A stretch of DNA of 64,000 nt from Acidimicrobiales bacterium. Its GTDB lineage: Bacteria; Actinomycetota; Acidimicrobiia; Acidimicrobiales; AC-14. Below, piece after piece: positions 52,854 to 62,838 of this stretch. The notes below the pieces were generated by a model. That model had not been told where the DNA came from. It did no database searches and was given only the letters and a program-made list of their open reading frames with translations. A program made the position numbers and the translations under genes. Positions within the stretch are counted from its first letter, which is position 1, and each line of letters starts with the position of its first letter. The DNA lies in NCBI GenBank assembly GCA_025463925.1, contig JAODBK010000004.1, forward strand, positions 62,001 through 126,000. Direction: 5' to 3'.

Positions 52854-55277
52854 ATGGCTCAGGCCTACGACGTGGCTTCCGTCGAGGAGAAGTGGCAGCG
52901 CCGGTGGCGTGACGAGGGCACCTACGAGGTGTCGAACGACGACCCGCGCCCGCACTTCTACTGCCTGTGCATGTTCCCGTACCCGAGCGGCCAGGCCCAC
53001 ATGGGCCACGTCCGCAACTACACCTTCGGCGACCTCATCGTCCGCCACCGCACGATGAACGGCTTCGCCGTCCTGAGCCCGATCGGCTTCGACAGCTTCG
53101 GCCTCCCGGCCGAGAACGCCGCCATCAAGAGCGGGATCCATCCGCGCCTGTTCACCGATGCCCGCATCGAGGAGCTCAAGGAGAGCCTGATGCGGCTCGG
53201 CGCGGTCTACGACTGGCGGCGGGAGGTCCGCAGCCACGACCCGCAGTACATCAAGTGGACGCAGTGGATCTTCCTGCGGTTGCTCGAGGCCGGCTTGGCC
53301 TACCGCCGGAACGCGCCGGTGAACTGGTGCCCCGGCTGCCAGACCGTCCTCGCCAACGAGCAGGTGCTGGCCGACGGCACCTGCGAGCGGTCGGGCGACA
53401 TCGTGACGAAGAAGGATCTCGAGCAGTGGTTCTTCCGCATCACCGACTATGCCGATCAGCTGCTCGACGACCTCGACCCGCTGGACTGGCCCGAGCGCGT
53501 CAAGACCATGCAGCGCAACTGGATCGGGCGCAGCGAGGGCGCCGAGTTCGACCTCCCGGTGGCCGACCACGAGGACCTGAAGATCCGGGTCTTCACGACG
53601 CGACCGGACACGAGCTTCGGCATGACCTATGTCGTGCTGGCGCCCGAGCACCCGCTGGTCGCGGCGATCACCACCGCCGAGCATCGCGTCGAGGTCGAGG
53701 CGTTCGTCACGAGGGTGCAGGGGGAGACCGAGGTCGAACGGCAGTCGGCCGAGGGGCCGCTCGACAAGCGCGGCGCGTTCACCGGCAGCTACGCGGTGAA
53801 CCCGTTCAACGACGCGCGGGTGCCGATCTACATCGCCGACTACGTGCTGATGGGCTACGGCACCGGGGCGATCATGGCGGTGCCCGGCGAGGACCAGCGC
53901 GACTGGGACTTCGCGAAGGCGCACGGCCTCGACATCATCCGCACCGTCGCGCCGCCCGAGGGTTGGGAGGGCGAGGCCTACACCGGCGACGGCCCGGCGA
54001 TCCACAGCGAGTGGCTCAACGGGCTGCCCAAGGTCGAGGCGATCGCGAAGGCCATCGACTGGCTCGAGGAGAAGGGGATCGGCCAGCGCACCGTCAACTA
54101 CCGGCTGCGCGACTGGCTCTTGTCGCGACAGCGGTTCTGGGGATGCCCGATCCCAGTCGTCTATTGCGAGACCCACGGCATCGTGCCGGTGCCGGACGAC
54201 CAGTTGCCCGTGCTCGCGCCCGACGACGTCGAGTTCCGCCCGACCGGTGAGTCGCCGCTCCGGTACCACGAGGGCTTCCTGCGCACGACCTGCCCGATCT
54301 GTGGCGGGCCGGCGGTGCGCGAGACCGACACGATGGACACCTTCGTCGACTCGTCGTGGTACTTCCTGCGCTTTGCCGACGCATGGAACGAGGACAAGCC
54401 GTTCGATGCCGACGCGGTCGCCCGCTGGCTGCCGGTCGATCAGTACATCGGCGGCATCGAGCACGCCATCCTCCACCTGATGTACGCCCGATTCTTCACC
54501 AAGGCGCTGTCGGACCTCGGCGTCGCGCCGCCGGATCTGCGTGAGCCGTTCGCGCGCCTGTTCACCCAGGGCATCATCTTGATGGGTGGCACGCGGATGT
54601 CGAAGTCCAAAGGAAACCTGGTGCGGCCGCAGGAGTACTTCGAGACCGTCGGCGCCGACGCACTGCGCCTGTTCCACCTGTTCGTCGGCCCGCCGAACGA
54701 GAACGTCGAGTGGAGCGACACCGGTCTCGAAGGCGTGGCCCGCTTCCTCAACCGGCTCTGGCGGCTGGCCGACCCGTTGTCGGACGCGGTCCCGCTCGCC
54801 AATGCGGGCGCTGCGGTCGAGATCGAGAAGGCGACGCACCGGCTCATCCTGCGAGTGAGTGGCGAGTACGACCGCTGGTCGTACAACACCGCGGTCGCCG
54901 GCTTCATGGAGTTCGTCAACCTCCTCTACAAGCAAGGCGCGACACCGTTCGCGATCGACACCCTGCTGAAGTTGATGGCCCCCATGACCCCGCACGTGAC
55001 CGCCGAGTTGTGGGAGCTGCGTCACGGCGCCGGCGCCCACCTGCACGCCGAGACCTGGCCGGTGGCCGACGCCGCGCTGGCGGCGCTGCGCACCGAGACC
55101 ATGGTGGTGCAGGTCAACGGCAAGGTCCGCGACCGGATCGAGGTCGAGACCACGATCAGTGCCACCGAGGCCGAGGCGCTCGCGCTGGCGTCGACGAAGG
55201 TTCGCGAGCATCTCGCCGGCCACGCGCCGACGAAGGTCATCAGCCGGCCGCCGAAGCTGGTGAACCTCGTCGTCTGA
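52854..55277 (+). CDS. leuS: Leucyl-tRNA synthetase
   Basis: An 807-aa class I synthetase. The HIGH motif is in PYPSGQAHMGHVRNY and KMSKS appears as RMSKSKGN. The zinc-type NWCPGCQTVL and CPICGG segments, the editing domain with FTTRPDTSFGMTYVVLAPEHPL, and the anticodon-binding C-terminus are all present. It is complete and intact, in contrast to the ValS relative at 10469. Its stop overlaps the next ATG (TGATG). Confidence 0.97.
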   Translation: MAQAYDVASVEEKWQRRWRDEGTYEVSNDDPRPHFYCLCMFPYPSGQAHMGHVRNYTFGDLIVRHRTMNGFAVLSPIGFDSFGLPAENAAIKSGIHPRLFTDARIEELKESLMRLGAVYDWRREVRSHDPQYIKWTQWIFLRLLEAGLAYRRNAPVNWCPGCQTVLANEQVLADGTCERSGDIVTKKDLEQWFFRITDYADQLLDDLDPLDWPERVKTMQRNWIGRSEGAEFDLPVADHEDLKIRVFTTRPDTSFGMTYVVLAPEHPLVAAITTAEHRVEVEAFVTRVQGETEVERQSAEGPLDKRGAFTGSYAVNPFNDARVPIYIADYVLMGYGTGAIMAVPGEDQRDWDFAKAHGLDIIRTVAPPEGWEGEAYTGDGPAIHSEWLNGLPKVEAIAKAIDWLEEKGIGQRTVNYRLRDWLLSRQRFWGCPIPVVYCETHGIVPVPDDQLPVLAPDDVEFRPTGESPLRYHEGFLRTTCPICGGPAVRETDTMDTFVDSSWYFLRFADAWNEDKPFDADAVARWLPVDQYIGGIEHAILHLMYARFFTKALSDLGVAPPDLREPFARLFTQGIILMGGTRMSKSKGNLVRPQEYFETVGADALRLFHLFVGPPNENVEWSDTGLEGVARFLNRLWRLADPLSDAVPLANAGAAVEIEKATHRLILRVSGEYDRWSYNTAVAGFMEFVNLLYKQGATPFAIDTLLKLMAPMTPHVTAELWELRHGAGAHLHAETWPVADAALAALRTETMVVQVNGKVRDRIEVETTISATEAEALALASTKVREHLAGHAPTKVISRPPKLVNLVV

Positions 55278-55969
55278 TGGCGGACGCGCCGGATGCCTTC
55301 GAGCTGACCGCGGCGCAGGCGCGCGTGCTCGGCGCGTTGCTGGAGAAGCAGCTCACGACACCGGACGGGTACCCCATGACGCTGAACGCGCTCACCACGG
55401 CGTGCAACCAGACGTCGAATCGTGACCCCGTCGTCCAGTACGAGCCGACGCAGGTCGAGACGACGCTGCTGGCGCTGAAGGCCAAGGGCCTGGCGCGGGT
55501 GATCCATCCGGGCTCGGGCGAGCGGGCCACCAAGTTCCGCCACGTGCTCGACGAGGCGCTGGATCTCGACCCGCCCGATCGCGCGCTGGTGTGCGTGCTG
55601 CTGCTCCGCGGGGCCCAGACCCTCGCCGAGCTGAAGACGCGCACCGAGCGGATGCACCCGTTCGCAGCGCCCACCGACGTCGAGGACGCGCTCGACCGGC
55701 TCGCGGAACGTGACCCGGCGATCGTGGCCCGCGTCGACCGGGCGCCGGGGCAGCGGGAAGGGCGTTGGATCCAGCTTCTGGAGGCCGGGGCCGAACGCCG
55801 CGCCGCGGTCACCCCGTCGGTGACCATCACGCCGACGACGCGCGGTGCGACCGGACCGTCGGAGCTGGAGCAGCGCGTCGCCGCGCTGGAGGTCCGGTTG
55901 GCGGCACTGATCGAGTCGCTCGGCGACCTGGCCGAACTGCCCGAGGCGACCACCGACCGCGGGATGTAA
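55277..55969 (+). CDS. YceH/DUF480 family protein
   Basis: A 230-aa protein with the DUF480 double winged-helix core: RVLGALLEKQLTTPDGYPMTLNAL, CNQTSNRDPV and VLLLRGAQTLAELKTRTERMH. The C-terminal 25 residues form a short coiled coil (LEQRVAALEVRLAALIESL). The function of the family is unknown, though the fold suggests DNA or protein binding. It is translationally coupled to leuS. Confidence 0.88.
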   Translation: MADAPDAFELTAAQARVLGALLEKQLTTPDGYPMTLNALTTACNQTSNRDPVVQYEPTQVETTLLALKAKGLARVIHPGSGERATKFRHVLDEALDLDPPDRALVCVLLLRGAQTLAELKTRTERMHPFAAPTDVEDALDRLAERDPAIVARVDRAPGQREGRWIQLLEAGAERRAAVTPSVTITPTTRGATGPSELEQRVAALEVRLAALIESLGDLAELPEATTDRGM

Positions 55970-56000
55970 CTGGGCCTCCCTGGCCGCGGTCCAATCTCTC

Positions 56001-57647
56001 ATGACGACGCTGGTCGACAGGATCGAACGCGCCGCCGAGCGGCCCGGCACCGTGACGTTCATCCGCGGCGACCAGGCCGAGCCGGTCAGCTGGGCCCAAC
56101 TGCACGACGACGCGGTCGCCATGGCGGCCCGGCTCCAGGGTCGCGGGATCGGGAAGGGCAGCCACGTCGCCCTCCTCGGCCCGACCAGCCGGCCCCTGGT
56201 CACCGCCATCCAGGCGACCTGGCTCGCCGGCGCCACGGTGATCGTCCTGCCACTGCCGATGCGACTCGGGTCGGTGGACGAGTTCGTCGGCCAGACGCGT
56301 GCCCGCATCCGCAACGCCGACGCGTCGCTCGTCGTGATCGACCCCGACCTCGCGGCGTTCGTCGAGCCGCGACCCGGCGACCCGCCGATGCTCGCCCTCG
56401 ACGCGCTGGTCAGCGGCCCGCACGGGTCCTACGACCGGCCCGCCGTCAGGCCCGAGGATCTCGCCATCCTGCAATTCACCAGCGGGTCCACCGCCGACCC
56501 GAAGGGCGTGATGCTGCCGCACGACCGGGTGATCGCGAACCTCGACGCCGCCGGGCGCGCCACGCAGATCGACGCCGACACCGACGTCGCGGTGTCGTGG
56601 CTGCCGCTCTACCACGACATGGGGATGATCGGGCTGCTGACGATCCCGATGATCACCGGCACCGATCTGGTGCTCGCCGGGCCGCAGGACTTCATGGCGG
56701 CGCCCGCCCGGTGGCTCGAATGGCTCTCGGCGTTCGGCGGCACCATCACTGCCGGGCCCAACTTCTCCTACGCGCTCGCGGCGCGCGCGCTCAGGAGCCG
56801 GCCCGCGGGCGTCGACCTCTCGCGTTGGCGGATCGGGCTCAACGGCGCCGAGCCGGTGGACCCGGCCACGGTCGAGGCGTTCTGCCAGGCCGGCGCGCCG
56901 TTCGGGCTGCATCCCGGCGCGGTGTTCTGCGCGTTCGGGATGGCCGAGGTGACGATCGCCGGAACGTTTCCCGAGCCTGGCAAGGGCATGGCGGTCGACG
57001 CCGTCGAGCGGCGGGTGCTCGAGACCGATCGCTACGCCGCGCCGGCCGATCCGTATGCCGACACGACGCGCCGCTTCGCACGACTCGGTCGCCCGGTGCC
57101 GGGTCTCGCGATCCGCATCAGCGAGCCGGGGACCGGGCGGGCGATGGGCGAGCGCGAGGTCGGCGAGCTCGAGATCCAGGGCACGTCGGTGACCCCCGGC
57201 TACTACAAGCACCCCGAAGCGACCGCGGCGGCGTTCCGGGACGGCGGCTGGTTGCGGACCGGCGACCTCGCCTACATCGTCGACGGCGAGTTGGTCGTGT
57301 GCGGCCGCATCAAGGACGTGATCATCGTCGGCGGGCGCAACGTCTTTCCCGAAGACGTCGAGCGGGCGGTCGCCGACATCGACGGGGTGCGGGCCGGCAA
57401 CGTCATCGCGTTCGGCGTCGAGGGTCGCCGCGGCCGCGAGGGCGTGGTGGTCGTGTGCGAGACGAAGGCCGACGACTCGGGCCCCGTGCGCGACGCGGTG
57501 GCCAAGCGGGTTCGCCAAGCGGTCGGGATCCCGCCGCACGAGGTCGTGCTGGTCGGCGCCGGCGCGCTGCCGAAGACGTCGTCGGGCAAGTTGCAGCGAT
57601 CGCTGTGCCGCGACCGGTACCTCAACGCCGAGCTGACGGTCGACTGA
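56001..57647 (+). CDS. Fatty-acyl-AMP-ligase-like adenylate-forming enzyme
   Basis: A 548-aa ANL-superfamily enzyme. AMP-binding LQFTSGSTADPKGVMLPH, the core WLPLYHDMGMIG, LRTGDLAY and the C-terminal CGRIKDVIIVGGRNVFPEDVE with the catalytic Lys in PKTSSGKLQR are visible. The YHDMGMIG and KDVIIVGGRN forms resemble fatty-acyl-AMP ligases (FAAL) more than CoA ligases, so transfer to an ACP or other carrier is possible. No PKS or carrier is nearby. A free-standing CoA ligase cannot be excluded. Confidence 0.85.
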   Translation: MTTLVDRIERAAERPGTVTFIRGDQAEPVSWAQLHDDAVAMAARLQGRGIGKGSHVALLGPTSRPLVTAIQATWLAGATVIVLPLPMRLGSVDEFVGQTRARIRNADASLVVIDPDLAAFVEPRPGDPPMLALDALVSGPHGSYDRPAVRPEDLAILQFTSGSTADPKGVMLPHDRVIANLDAAGRATQIDADTDVAVSWLPLYHDMGMIGLLTIPMITGTDLVLAGPQDFMAAPARWLEWLSAFGGTITAGPNFSYALAARALRSRPAGVDLSRWRIGLNGAEPVDPATVEAFCQAGAPFGLHPGAVFCAFGMAEVTIAGTFPEPGKGMAVDAVERRVLETDRYAAPADPYADTTRRFARLGRPVPGLAIRISEPGTGRAMGEREVGELEIQGTSVTPGYYKHPEATAAAFRDGGWLRTGDLAYIVDGELVVCGRIKDVIIVGGRNVFPEDVERAVADIDGVRAGNVIAFGVEGRRGREGVVVVCETKADDSGPVRDAVAKRVRQAVGIPPHEVVLVGAGALPKTSSGKLQRSLCRDRYLNAELTVD

Positions 57648-57656
57648 GCGCCGCGG

Positions 57657-58667
57657 TCAGGCCGAGCGGAAACCGTCCATCACCGCGGCCCACCGCTCGG
57701 GGTCGGACTTGTACGGCGCGTAGAAGCTGACGCGGTCCATGACGTCGCCGTAGCGCGACAGCATCAGCTTCGGGATCTCCTCGGGCTCGCCGCGGATCGC
57801 GAAGGCCTGAAGCACGTCGTCGTCGATGCGCCGGCCCATCTCCTGCCACTCGCCCTGCTTGGAGAGCAGGTTCAGCTCGGACTGCAGATCGCCCCATCCG
57901 TGGAGATCGAGCACCGGCCGGTAGTTCGGCGTCGACGCGTAGAACGCGACCTGCTCGCGGGTGCCACGGTCGGCCGCTGCGATCTCCTCTTCGGTGGTTC
58001 CGGTGATCACGAACACCGGGCACGAGATCTGGAAATCGGCGCGCGTCCTGCCGGACTTCTCGAGCCCGCGCTCGATCGCCGGCAGCGTCACCTCGCGGAA
58101 GTAGCGCTCGGTGGTGAAGCCGTGCGCGAGCAGGCCGTCGCCCACCTCGCCCGCGACCTCGGTCATCCGCTCGCCGACCGCGGCGAGGAAGACCTTGGGG
58201 TTGCCGTGTGGATTGGGCCCCGGATCGAAGAACGGCGTCATGAGGGTGTGCCGGTAGAAGTCGCCGCGGAAGTCCAGCTTGGTGCCGTCGTTCCACGAAT
58301 CCCAGATGGCGCGGGTGGCGAGGATCAGCTCGCGCATCCGGGCTGCCGGATGCGACCACGTCGCCGAGAATCGCTTCTCGACGTGGGCCTTGATCTGGCT
58401 GCCCAGCCCGAGCATGAAGCGCCCGCCGGAGTACGCCTGCAGGTCCCAGCCGACGTTGGCCAGGTGCATCGGGCTGCGCGGGAACGCGACCGCGATGCCG
58501 GTGCCCAGCTCGAGCCGCTCGGTGTGCTCGGCCGCGAGCAGCAGCGGGAAGAACGGGTCGTGATTCGTCTCGGCGGCCCACGCGCCGTCGTATCCGGCGT
58601 GTTCGAGATCGCGTGCCGCGCCGGCGGCGCGCGCCAGGTCGCCCGGAATGCCTCCGTCAACTTTCAT
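57657..58667 (-). CDS. LLM-class F420-dependent oxidoreductase
   Basis: A 336-aa luciferase-like monooxygenase-fold enzyme. Visible features are GYDGAWAAETNHDPFFPLLLAAEHT, ELGTGIAVAFPRSPMHLA, GRFMLGLGSQIKAHVEKRFS and KVFLAAVGERMTEVAGEVGDG. This pattern is typical of actinobacterial F420-using members, although FMN cannot be excluded. The start ATG 58667 lies 8 nt after a TAGCGT box shared in part with the divergent peptidase gene. Substrate unknown. Confidence 0.88.
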   Translation of the reverse strand: MKVDGGIPGDLARAAGAARDLEHAGYDGAWAAETNHDPFFPLLLAAEHTERLELGTGIAVAFPRSPMHLANVGWDLQAYSGGRFMLGLGSQIKAHVEKRFSATWSHPAARMRELILATRAIWDSWNDGTKLDFRGDFYRHTLMTPFFDPGPNPHGNPKVFLAAVGERMTEVAGEVGDGLLAHGFTTERYFREVTLPAIERGLEKSGRTRADFQISCPVFVITGTTEEEIAAADRGTREQVAFYASTPNYRPVLDLHGWGDLQSELNLLSKQGEWQEMGRRIDDDVLQAFAIRGEPEEIPKLMLSRYGDVMDRVSFYAPYKSDPERWAAVMDGFRSA

Positions 58668-58675
58668 CAGCGGCG

Positions 58676-58685
58676 ACGCTAGCTT
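58676..58685. promoter_or_regulatory. Bidirectional promoter core ACGCTAGCTT
   Basis: The palindrome GCTAGC supplies -10 boxes on both strands. TAGCGT (58681-58676, minus) is 8 nt from the LLM gene ATG, and TAGCTT (58680-58685, plus) is 10 nt from the peptidase ATG. The 28-bp gap between the two start codons holds nothing else, so both genes must use this core. Confidence 0.5.
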
Positions 58686-58695
58686 CGCCGTCGAG

Positions 58696-60480
58696 ATGGA
58701 GGATTGGGAGCGCCGGTTCCGCGCGCCACAGATCGGGTTCCCGTCGTGGGCCCGCGACGCGCCCGACCGGCTGGCGGTCGCCACCGACGAGGGCGGGTCG
58801 TGGCAGGTGCACGCGTGGGACCGCGCGTCCGGCCATCGCGGCGCGGTCAGCGACGAGCCCATCGGCGTCATGGGCGGCGACCTGACACCGGACGGCGAGG
58901 GCGTCGTCTGGTTCCACGACGTCACCGGTGACGAGCGCGGCCACTGGCTGGTCGCGCCGTTCGACGCCGACGCCGACGCCGGCACCGCGACCCCGGGCAA
59001 GCTCCTCGACGGCGTGCCCGACGGGTGGTCGGAAGGGCTGGCGCTCGGCCGTGACGTGGTGGCCTTGGGCGTCGCCGACGGCGAGGGGTTCGACGTGTGG
59101 ATCGCGCGCCGGGCGGCGGCGCCGATCCGCGTCCACCGCCACGTCGAGTACCTCCACGTCGGCCCGCTCTCACGAGACGAGACGCTCGTCGCGTACGGCC
59201 ACGCCGAGCACGGCGACGTCGTGCACCTCGCGGTGCGCGTCATCGACAGCCGCACCGCCGAGACCGTCGGCGAGCAATGGGACGGCCGCGGTCTCGGGCT
59301 CACGCCGGTGGCCTTCTCGCCGGTGACCGGCGACCCCCGGTTGGTGCTGCAGCACGAGCGGTCAGGACTCGAGCGGCCTGCGATGTGGAACGTCGCCACC
59401 AACGAGCGCGTCGACCTCGAAGTCGGTCTCCCCGGCGATGTCACCGTTGCCGGCTGGTACCCGGACGCCGGCGCGCTCCTGCTCGTGCACGGGTACGAGG
59501 GCCGCGATCAGTTGCACCGGCTCGACCTCGCCGACGGCGCCCTGGTCGCGCTGACGCACCCTCCCGGCACGCTGGCCGGCGCGGGTGTCCGGCCGGACGG
59601 CGACGTCTGGTACCGGCTCTCGAGCGGGGCGGTCCCCCCGGCGGTGCGCAGCCTCGCCACTGGCGCCGACGTCGTCGCGCCCGTCGGCCAACCGGCGCCG
59701 GGCGGCCGGCCGTACGAGTCGTGGTGGTTCACCAACCCGAACGGCGACCGCGTCCACGGCTTCTTCGTCGAGCCGGACCGGCCCGGCCCGCATCCGGTCG
59801 TGATGCTCGTGCACGGCGGTCCGACGTGGGCCTACACCGACATGTTCCAACCCGACGTCCAGGCCTTCGTCGACCGGGGGTTCGCGGTCGGCGTCGTCAA
59901 CTACCGCGGCTCGACGGGCTACGGGGTTCGGTGGCGAGACTCCCTCCTCGGCAATCCCGGCTTCCCCGAGTGCGAGGACGTGGCTGCCGGGCTCGACGAT
60001 CTGGTGGCGCGCCGGGTGGCCGATCCGGCCCGAGCCGTCCTCGCCGGCCGGTCGTGGGGCGGGTACGTCACCTTGCTCGGGCTCGGTCTCCAGCCCGACC
60101 GATGGGCGCTCGGGCTGGCCGGCGTGCCCGTCGCGGACTACCCGGCGGCCTACGAGGACGAGGCGCCGGGCTTGCAGGCGTATGACCGCAGCCTGTTCGG
60201 CGGCAGCCCGGAAGAACTGCCCGATCTGTACCGCGAGCGATCACCGCTGACCTACGTCGATCGGGTGCGGGCGCCGGTGTTCATCTGGGCCGGCGACAAC
60301 GACAGCCGCTGCCCGATCCGGCAGATCCTCAACTACGTCGACGCCCTCCGCGAGCGGGGCCGCGACGTCGAGCTCTACCGCTACGACGCCGGCCACGGCG
60401 CCATGGTCGTCGAGGAGAAGGTGGCGCAGATGCGGCGCCAGCTGGACTTCCTGGACCGAGGGCTTCAGCAGGGCCGCTGA
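58696..60480 (+). CDS. S9-family prolyl oligopeptidase-type serine peptidase
   Basis: A 594-aa protein with an N-terminal beta-propeller-like region (about 1-345) and a C-terminal alpha/beta hydrolase. The nucleophile Ser453 lies in AGRSWGGYVTL, the Asp in WAGDNDSRCP and the His in DAGHGAMV. VMLVHGGPTWAY forms the oxyanion region. There is no signal peptide, so it is cytoplasmic. It is divergent from the LLM oxidoreductase gene and shares its promoter core. Confidence 0.9.
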   Translation: MEDWERRFRAPQIGFPSWARDAPDRLAVATDEGGSWQVHAWDRASGHRGAVSDEPIGVMGGDLTPDGEGVVWFHDVTGDERGHWLVAPFDADADAGTATPGKLLDGVPDGWSEGLALGRDVVALGVADGEGFDVWIARRAAAPIRVHRHVEYLHVGPLSRDETLVAYGHAEHGDVVHLAVRVIDSRTAETVGEQWDGRGLGLTPVAFSPVTGDPRLVLQHERSGLERPAMWNVATNERVDLEVGLPGDVTVAGWYPDAGALLLVHGYEGRDQLHRLDLADGALVALTHPPGTLAGAGVRPDGDVWYRLSSGAVPPAVRSLATGADVVAPVGQPAPGGRPYESWWFTNPNGDRVHGFFVEPDRPGPHPVVMLVHGGPTWAYTDMFQPDVQAFVDRGFAVGVVNYRGSTGYGVRWRDSLLGNPGFPECEDVAAGLDDLVARRVADPARAVLAGRSWGGYVTLLGLGLQPDRWALGLAGVPVADYPAAYEDEAPGLQAYDRSLFGGSPEELPDLYRERSPLTYVDRVRAPVFIWAGDNDSRCPIRQILNYVDALRERGRDVELYRYDAGHGAMVVEEKVAQMRRQLDFLDRGLQQGR

Positions 60481-60498
60481 CGTGCCGAAACCCCGCTG

Positions 60499-62811
60499 GT
60501 GACCGCCTGGTCCCGGCGGCTGGGGGGGACGTTCGCCTCCCCTCGCGCCTTCGTACCACTGGGCAGCGACAAGGTCGCGGTGGGGTTCGTGGTCGGGACG
60601 GGCATCCTCGTGGCCGCGTCGCCGCGCCCCTTGGGCGTGCCGCTGCTGCCCCTGGTCGGCTTGGCGGCCATCGCGATCGCCGGTTGGGGTTTCACGCGCC
60701 ACCGGCTGGGCCGGGTGCTGCCGGCCGGCGCCGGCCCGATCGACCCGGGCCTCCTGCTCGTCGCCGGCCTGGCCGGCCAGGCCTGCGGGTGGGCCATGGG
60801 CGCGGGCAACAGCCATCCCTCGGTGCCGGGTCAGATCCTCTTCCTCGCGTCGTACCCGTTCGCCGCCGCCGGGCTGGTGTCGATGGTGCGCGGGCGCGTG
60901 CCCGACCGTTCGGTCGACGTCCTGGTCGAGGCGGTCCTGGCCGGGATCGTCGTCGACATGGTCGTCTGGACCGCGGCCGTCACTCGCCATCTCGACGGCG
61001 GGCTCGGCGCCCGGCAGATCGTCGCCGCGCTCCTGTTCCCCGCGCTCGACGCCGGTCTCATCGCGATGGCGATCCGGGTCGTGCTCGTCGGCTACGACCA
61101 GGCGACCGGGCCGCGGGCGCTCGCCATCGGCATCGGCGCCCAACTGGCGGCTCACGTCTCGTTGGCCGTCATCGCGCTCACCGGCTGGTCGAACCCCGAC
61201 TCGGCGGTGCGGCTCATGGCGGTGCTCGGGATCGGCATGTCGGCGGTCGGCCTCGCGCACGCCTCGATGGCGGTCGTCTTCGAACCCCAGGCCACCGACC
61301 GCGCCCGGTTGTCCGTCGGTCACCCGGCGATCGTCGCCGGCGGGTCGCTGGTGGCCCCGGGCGTCCTGTGCGCGCAGGCGTTGCGACACGACACCCTTTC
61401 GCCGGGTCTCGCCCTCGGGTCGGCGGCGCTGGCCCTGCTCATGGTCGGCCACCTGATCCACCTCATTCGCCGGCGCGCCGACGTCGAGCACCGCACCGAG
61501 CACGACCCGCTGACCGGGCTGCCGAACCGGGTCCTGTTCGACGACCGCCTGGAGGTCGCGCTGGCGCGGGCCCGTCGAAACGGCTGGAACGTCTGCGTGA
61601 TGTACCTCGACCTCGACCGTTTCAAGGACGTCAACGACAGCCTCGGCCACGCCGCCGGCGACGAGCTCCTCCGCTCGGTCGCCCGGCGCCTGCGCGACAC
61701 CGTGCGCGAGGAGGACACGATCGCACGCCTCGGCGGTGACGAGTTCACGCTGCTGCTGCCCCAGATGCCCACACGCGAGACGGTGGCGGTGGTGGCCGAG
61801 AAACTCGTGCACTGCTTCGCGACCCCGTTCGTCATCGGTGGTCGAGAGTTGTTCGTCAGCACCAGCGTCGGGGCGGCGGTGTACCCGCTCGACAGCGACG
61901 ACGCCGAGTCGCTGATGACGAACGCCGACGCCGCGATGTACCAGGCCAAGGAGCTCGGTCGGAACGGCTTCTGCATCTACGACGCGCGGATGCACGTCAC
62001 CGCGGCGGCGCGCCTGGAGCTCGGCAGCCAGTTGCGGACCGCGGCCGACCGCGACGAGCTGGTGCTGTACTACCAGCCGAAGGTCGACCTCCGCACCGGT
62101 CGGATCGTCGGCAGCGAGGCGCTGGTGCGGTGGCGTCATCCCGAGCACGGGCTCATGTCGCCCAGCGAGTTCATCCCGCTGGCCGAGGAGACCGGGATCA
62201 TCGTCGAGCTCGGCCGGTGGGTGCTCGAGCGCGCCTGTCAGCAGAACCGCGAGTGGCAGGCCCTCACGACCTGGCCGCTGACCGTCTCGGTCAACCTGTC
62301 GGTGCGGCAGTTCCAGCAGGATTCGGTGACGGACATGGTCGCATCGACGTTGCGGCGGACCGGCCTCGAGCCGCACTGCCTCGAGCTCGAGCTCACCGAG
62401 ACGATGGCGTTGCACGGGCCCGACGCCATGCGGGAGGCACTCCATGACCTGCGGGCCATGGGCGTCCAGTGCTCGATCGACGACTTCGGCACTGGGTACT
62501 GCGGGCTGTCACACCTGACGCGCTTCCCGCTCGACCGCCTCAAGATCGACAAGTCGTTCGTCGACCAGATCAAGGTCACGGAGGCCGACGCCGCGGTCGT
62601 GGCCGCGATCATCGCCATGGGCCACTCGCTCGGGCTCGAGGTGGTGGCCGAGGGCGTCGAGACCGAGGAGCAGCTCGAGTACCTGATGTCGTGCGGGTGC
62701 GACCAGGTGCAGGGGTACATCTTCAGCCATCCGCTCCCGCCCGACGGCTTCGCCGACCTCCTCGCCGACACCGCGGAGCGCGGGAGAGCGACCGAACTCA
62801 CCGTTTCCTGA
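60499..62811 (+). CDS. Membrane-anchored GGDEF-EAL c-di-GMP protein
   Basis: A 770-aa protein with an N-terminal membrane part of about eight hydrophobic helices (residues 25-320), a GGDEF domain (intact ARLGGDEFTLLLP, also DLDRFKDVNDSLGH) and an EAL domain (SEALVRWRHPEHG, ELTETMALHG, DDFGTGYCGLSHL). All key residues of both activities appear present, so it may be bifunctional or switched by the membrane sensor. The GTG start gives the first helix. Confidence 0.9.
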   Translation: MTAWSRRLGGTFASPRAFVPLGSDKVAVGFVVGTGILVAASPRPLGVPLLPLVGLAAIAIAGWGFTRHRLGRVLPAGAGPIDPGLLLVAGLAGQACGWAMGAGNSHPSVPGQILFLASYPFAAAGLVSMVRGRVPDRSVDVLVEAVLAGIVVDMVVWTAAVTRHLDGGLGARQIVAALLFPALDAGLIAMAIRVVLVGYDQATGPRALAIGIGAQLAAHVSLAVIALTGWSNPDSAVRLMAVLGIGMSAVGLAHASMAVVFEPQATDRARLSVGHPAIVAGGSLVAPGVLCAQALRHDTLSPGLALGSAALALLMVGHLIHLIRRRADVEHRTEHDPLTGLPNRVLFDDRLEVALARARRNGWNVCVMYLDLDRFKDVNDSLGHAAGDELLRSVARRLRDTVREEDTIARLGGDEFTLLLPQMPTRETVAVVAEKLVHCFATPFVIGGRELFVSTSVGAAVYPLDSDDAESLMTNADAAMYQAKELGRNGFCIYDARMHVTAAARLELGSQLRTAADRDELVLYYQPKVDLRTGRIVGSEALVRWRHPEHGLMSPSEFIPLAEETGIIVELGRWVLERACQQNREWQALTTWPLTVSVNLSVRQFQQDSVTDMVASTLRRTGLEPHCLELELTETMALHGPDAMREALHDLRAMGVQCSIDDFGTGYCGLSHLTRFPLDRLKIDKSFVDQIKVTEADAAVVAAIIAMGHSLGLEVVAEGVETEEQLEYLMSCGCDQVQGYIFSHPLPPDGFADLLADTAERGRATELTVS

Positions 62812-62838
62812 CCGTCGGCATCGGGAACGCGTGGGGGC

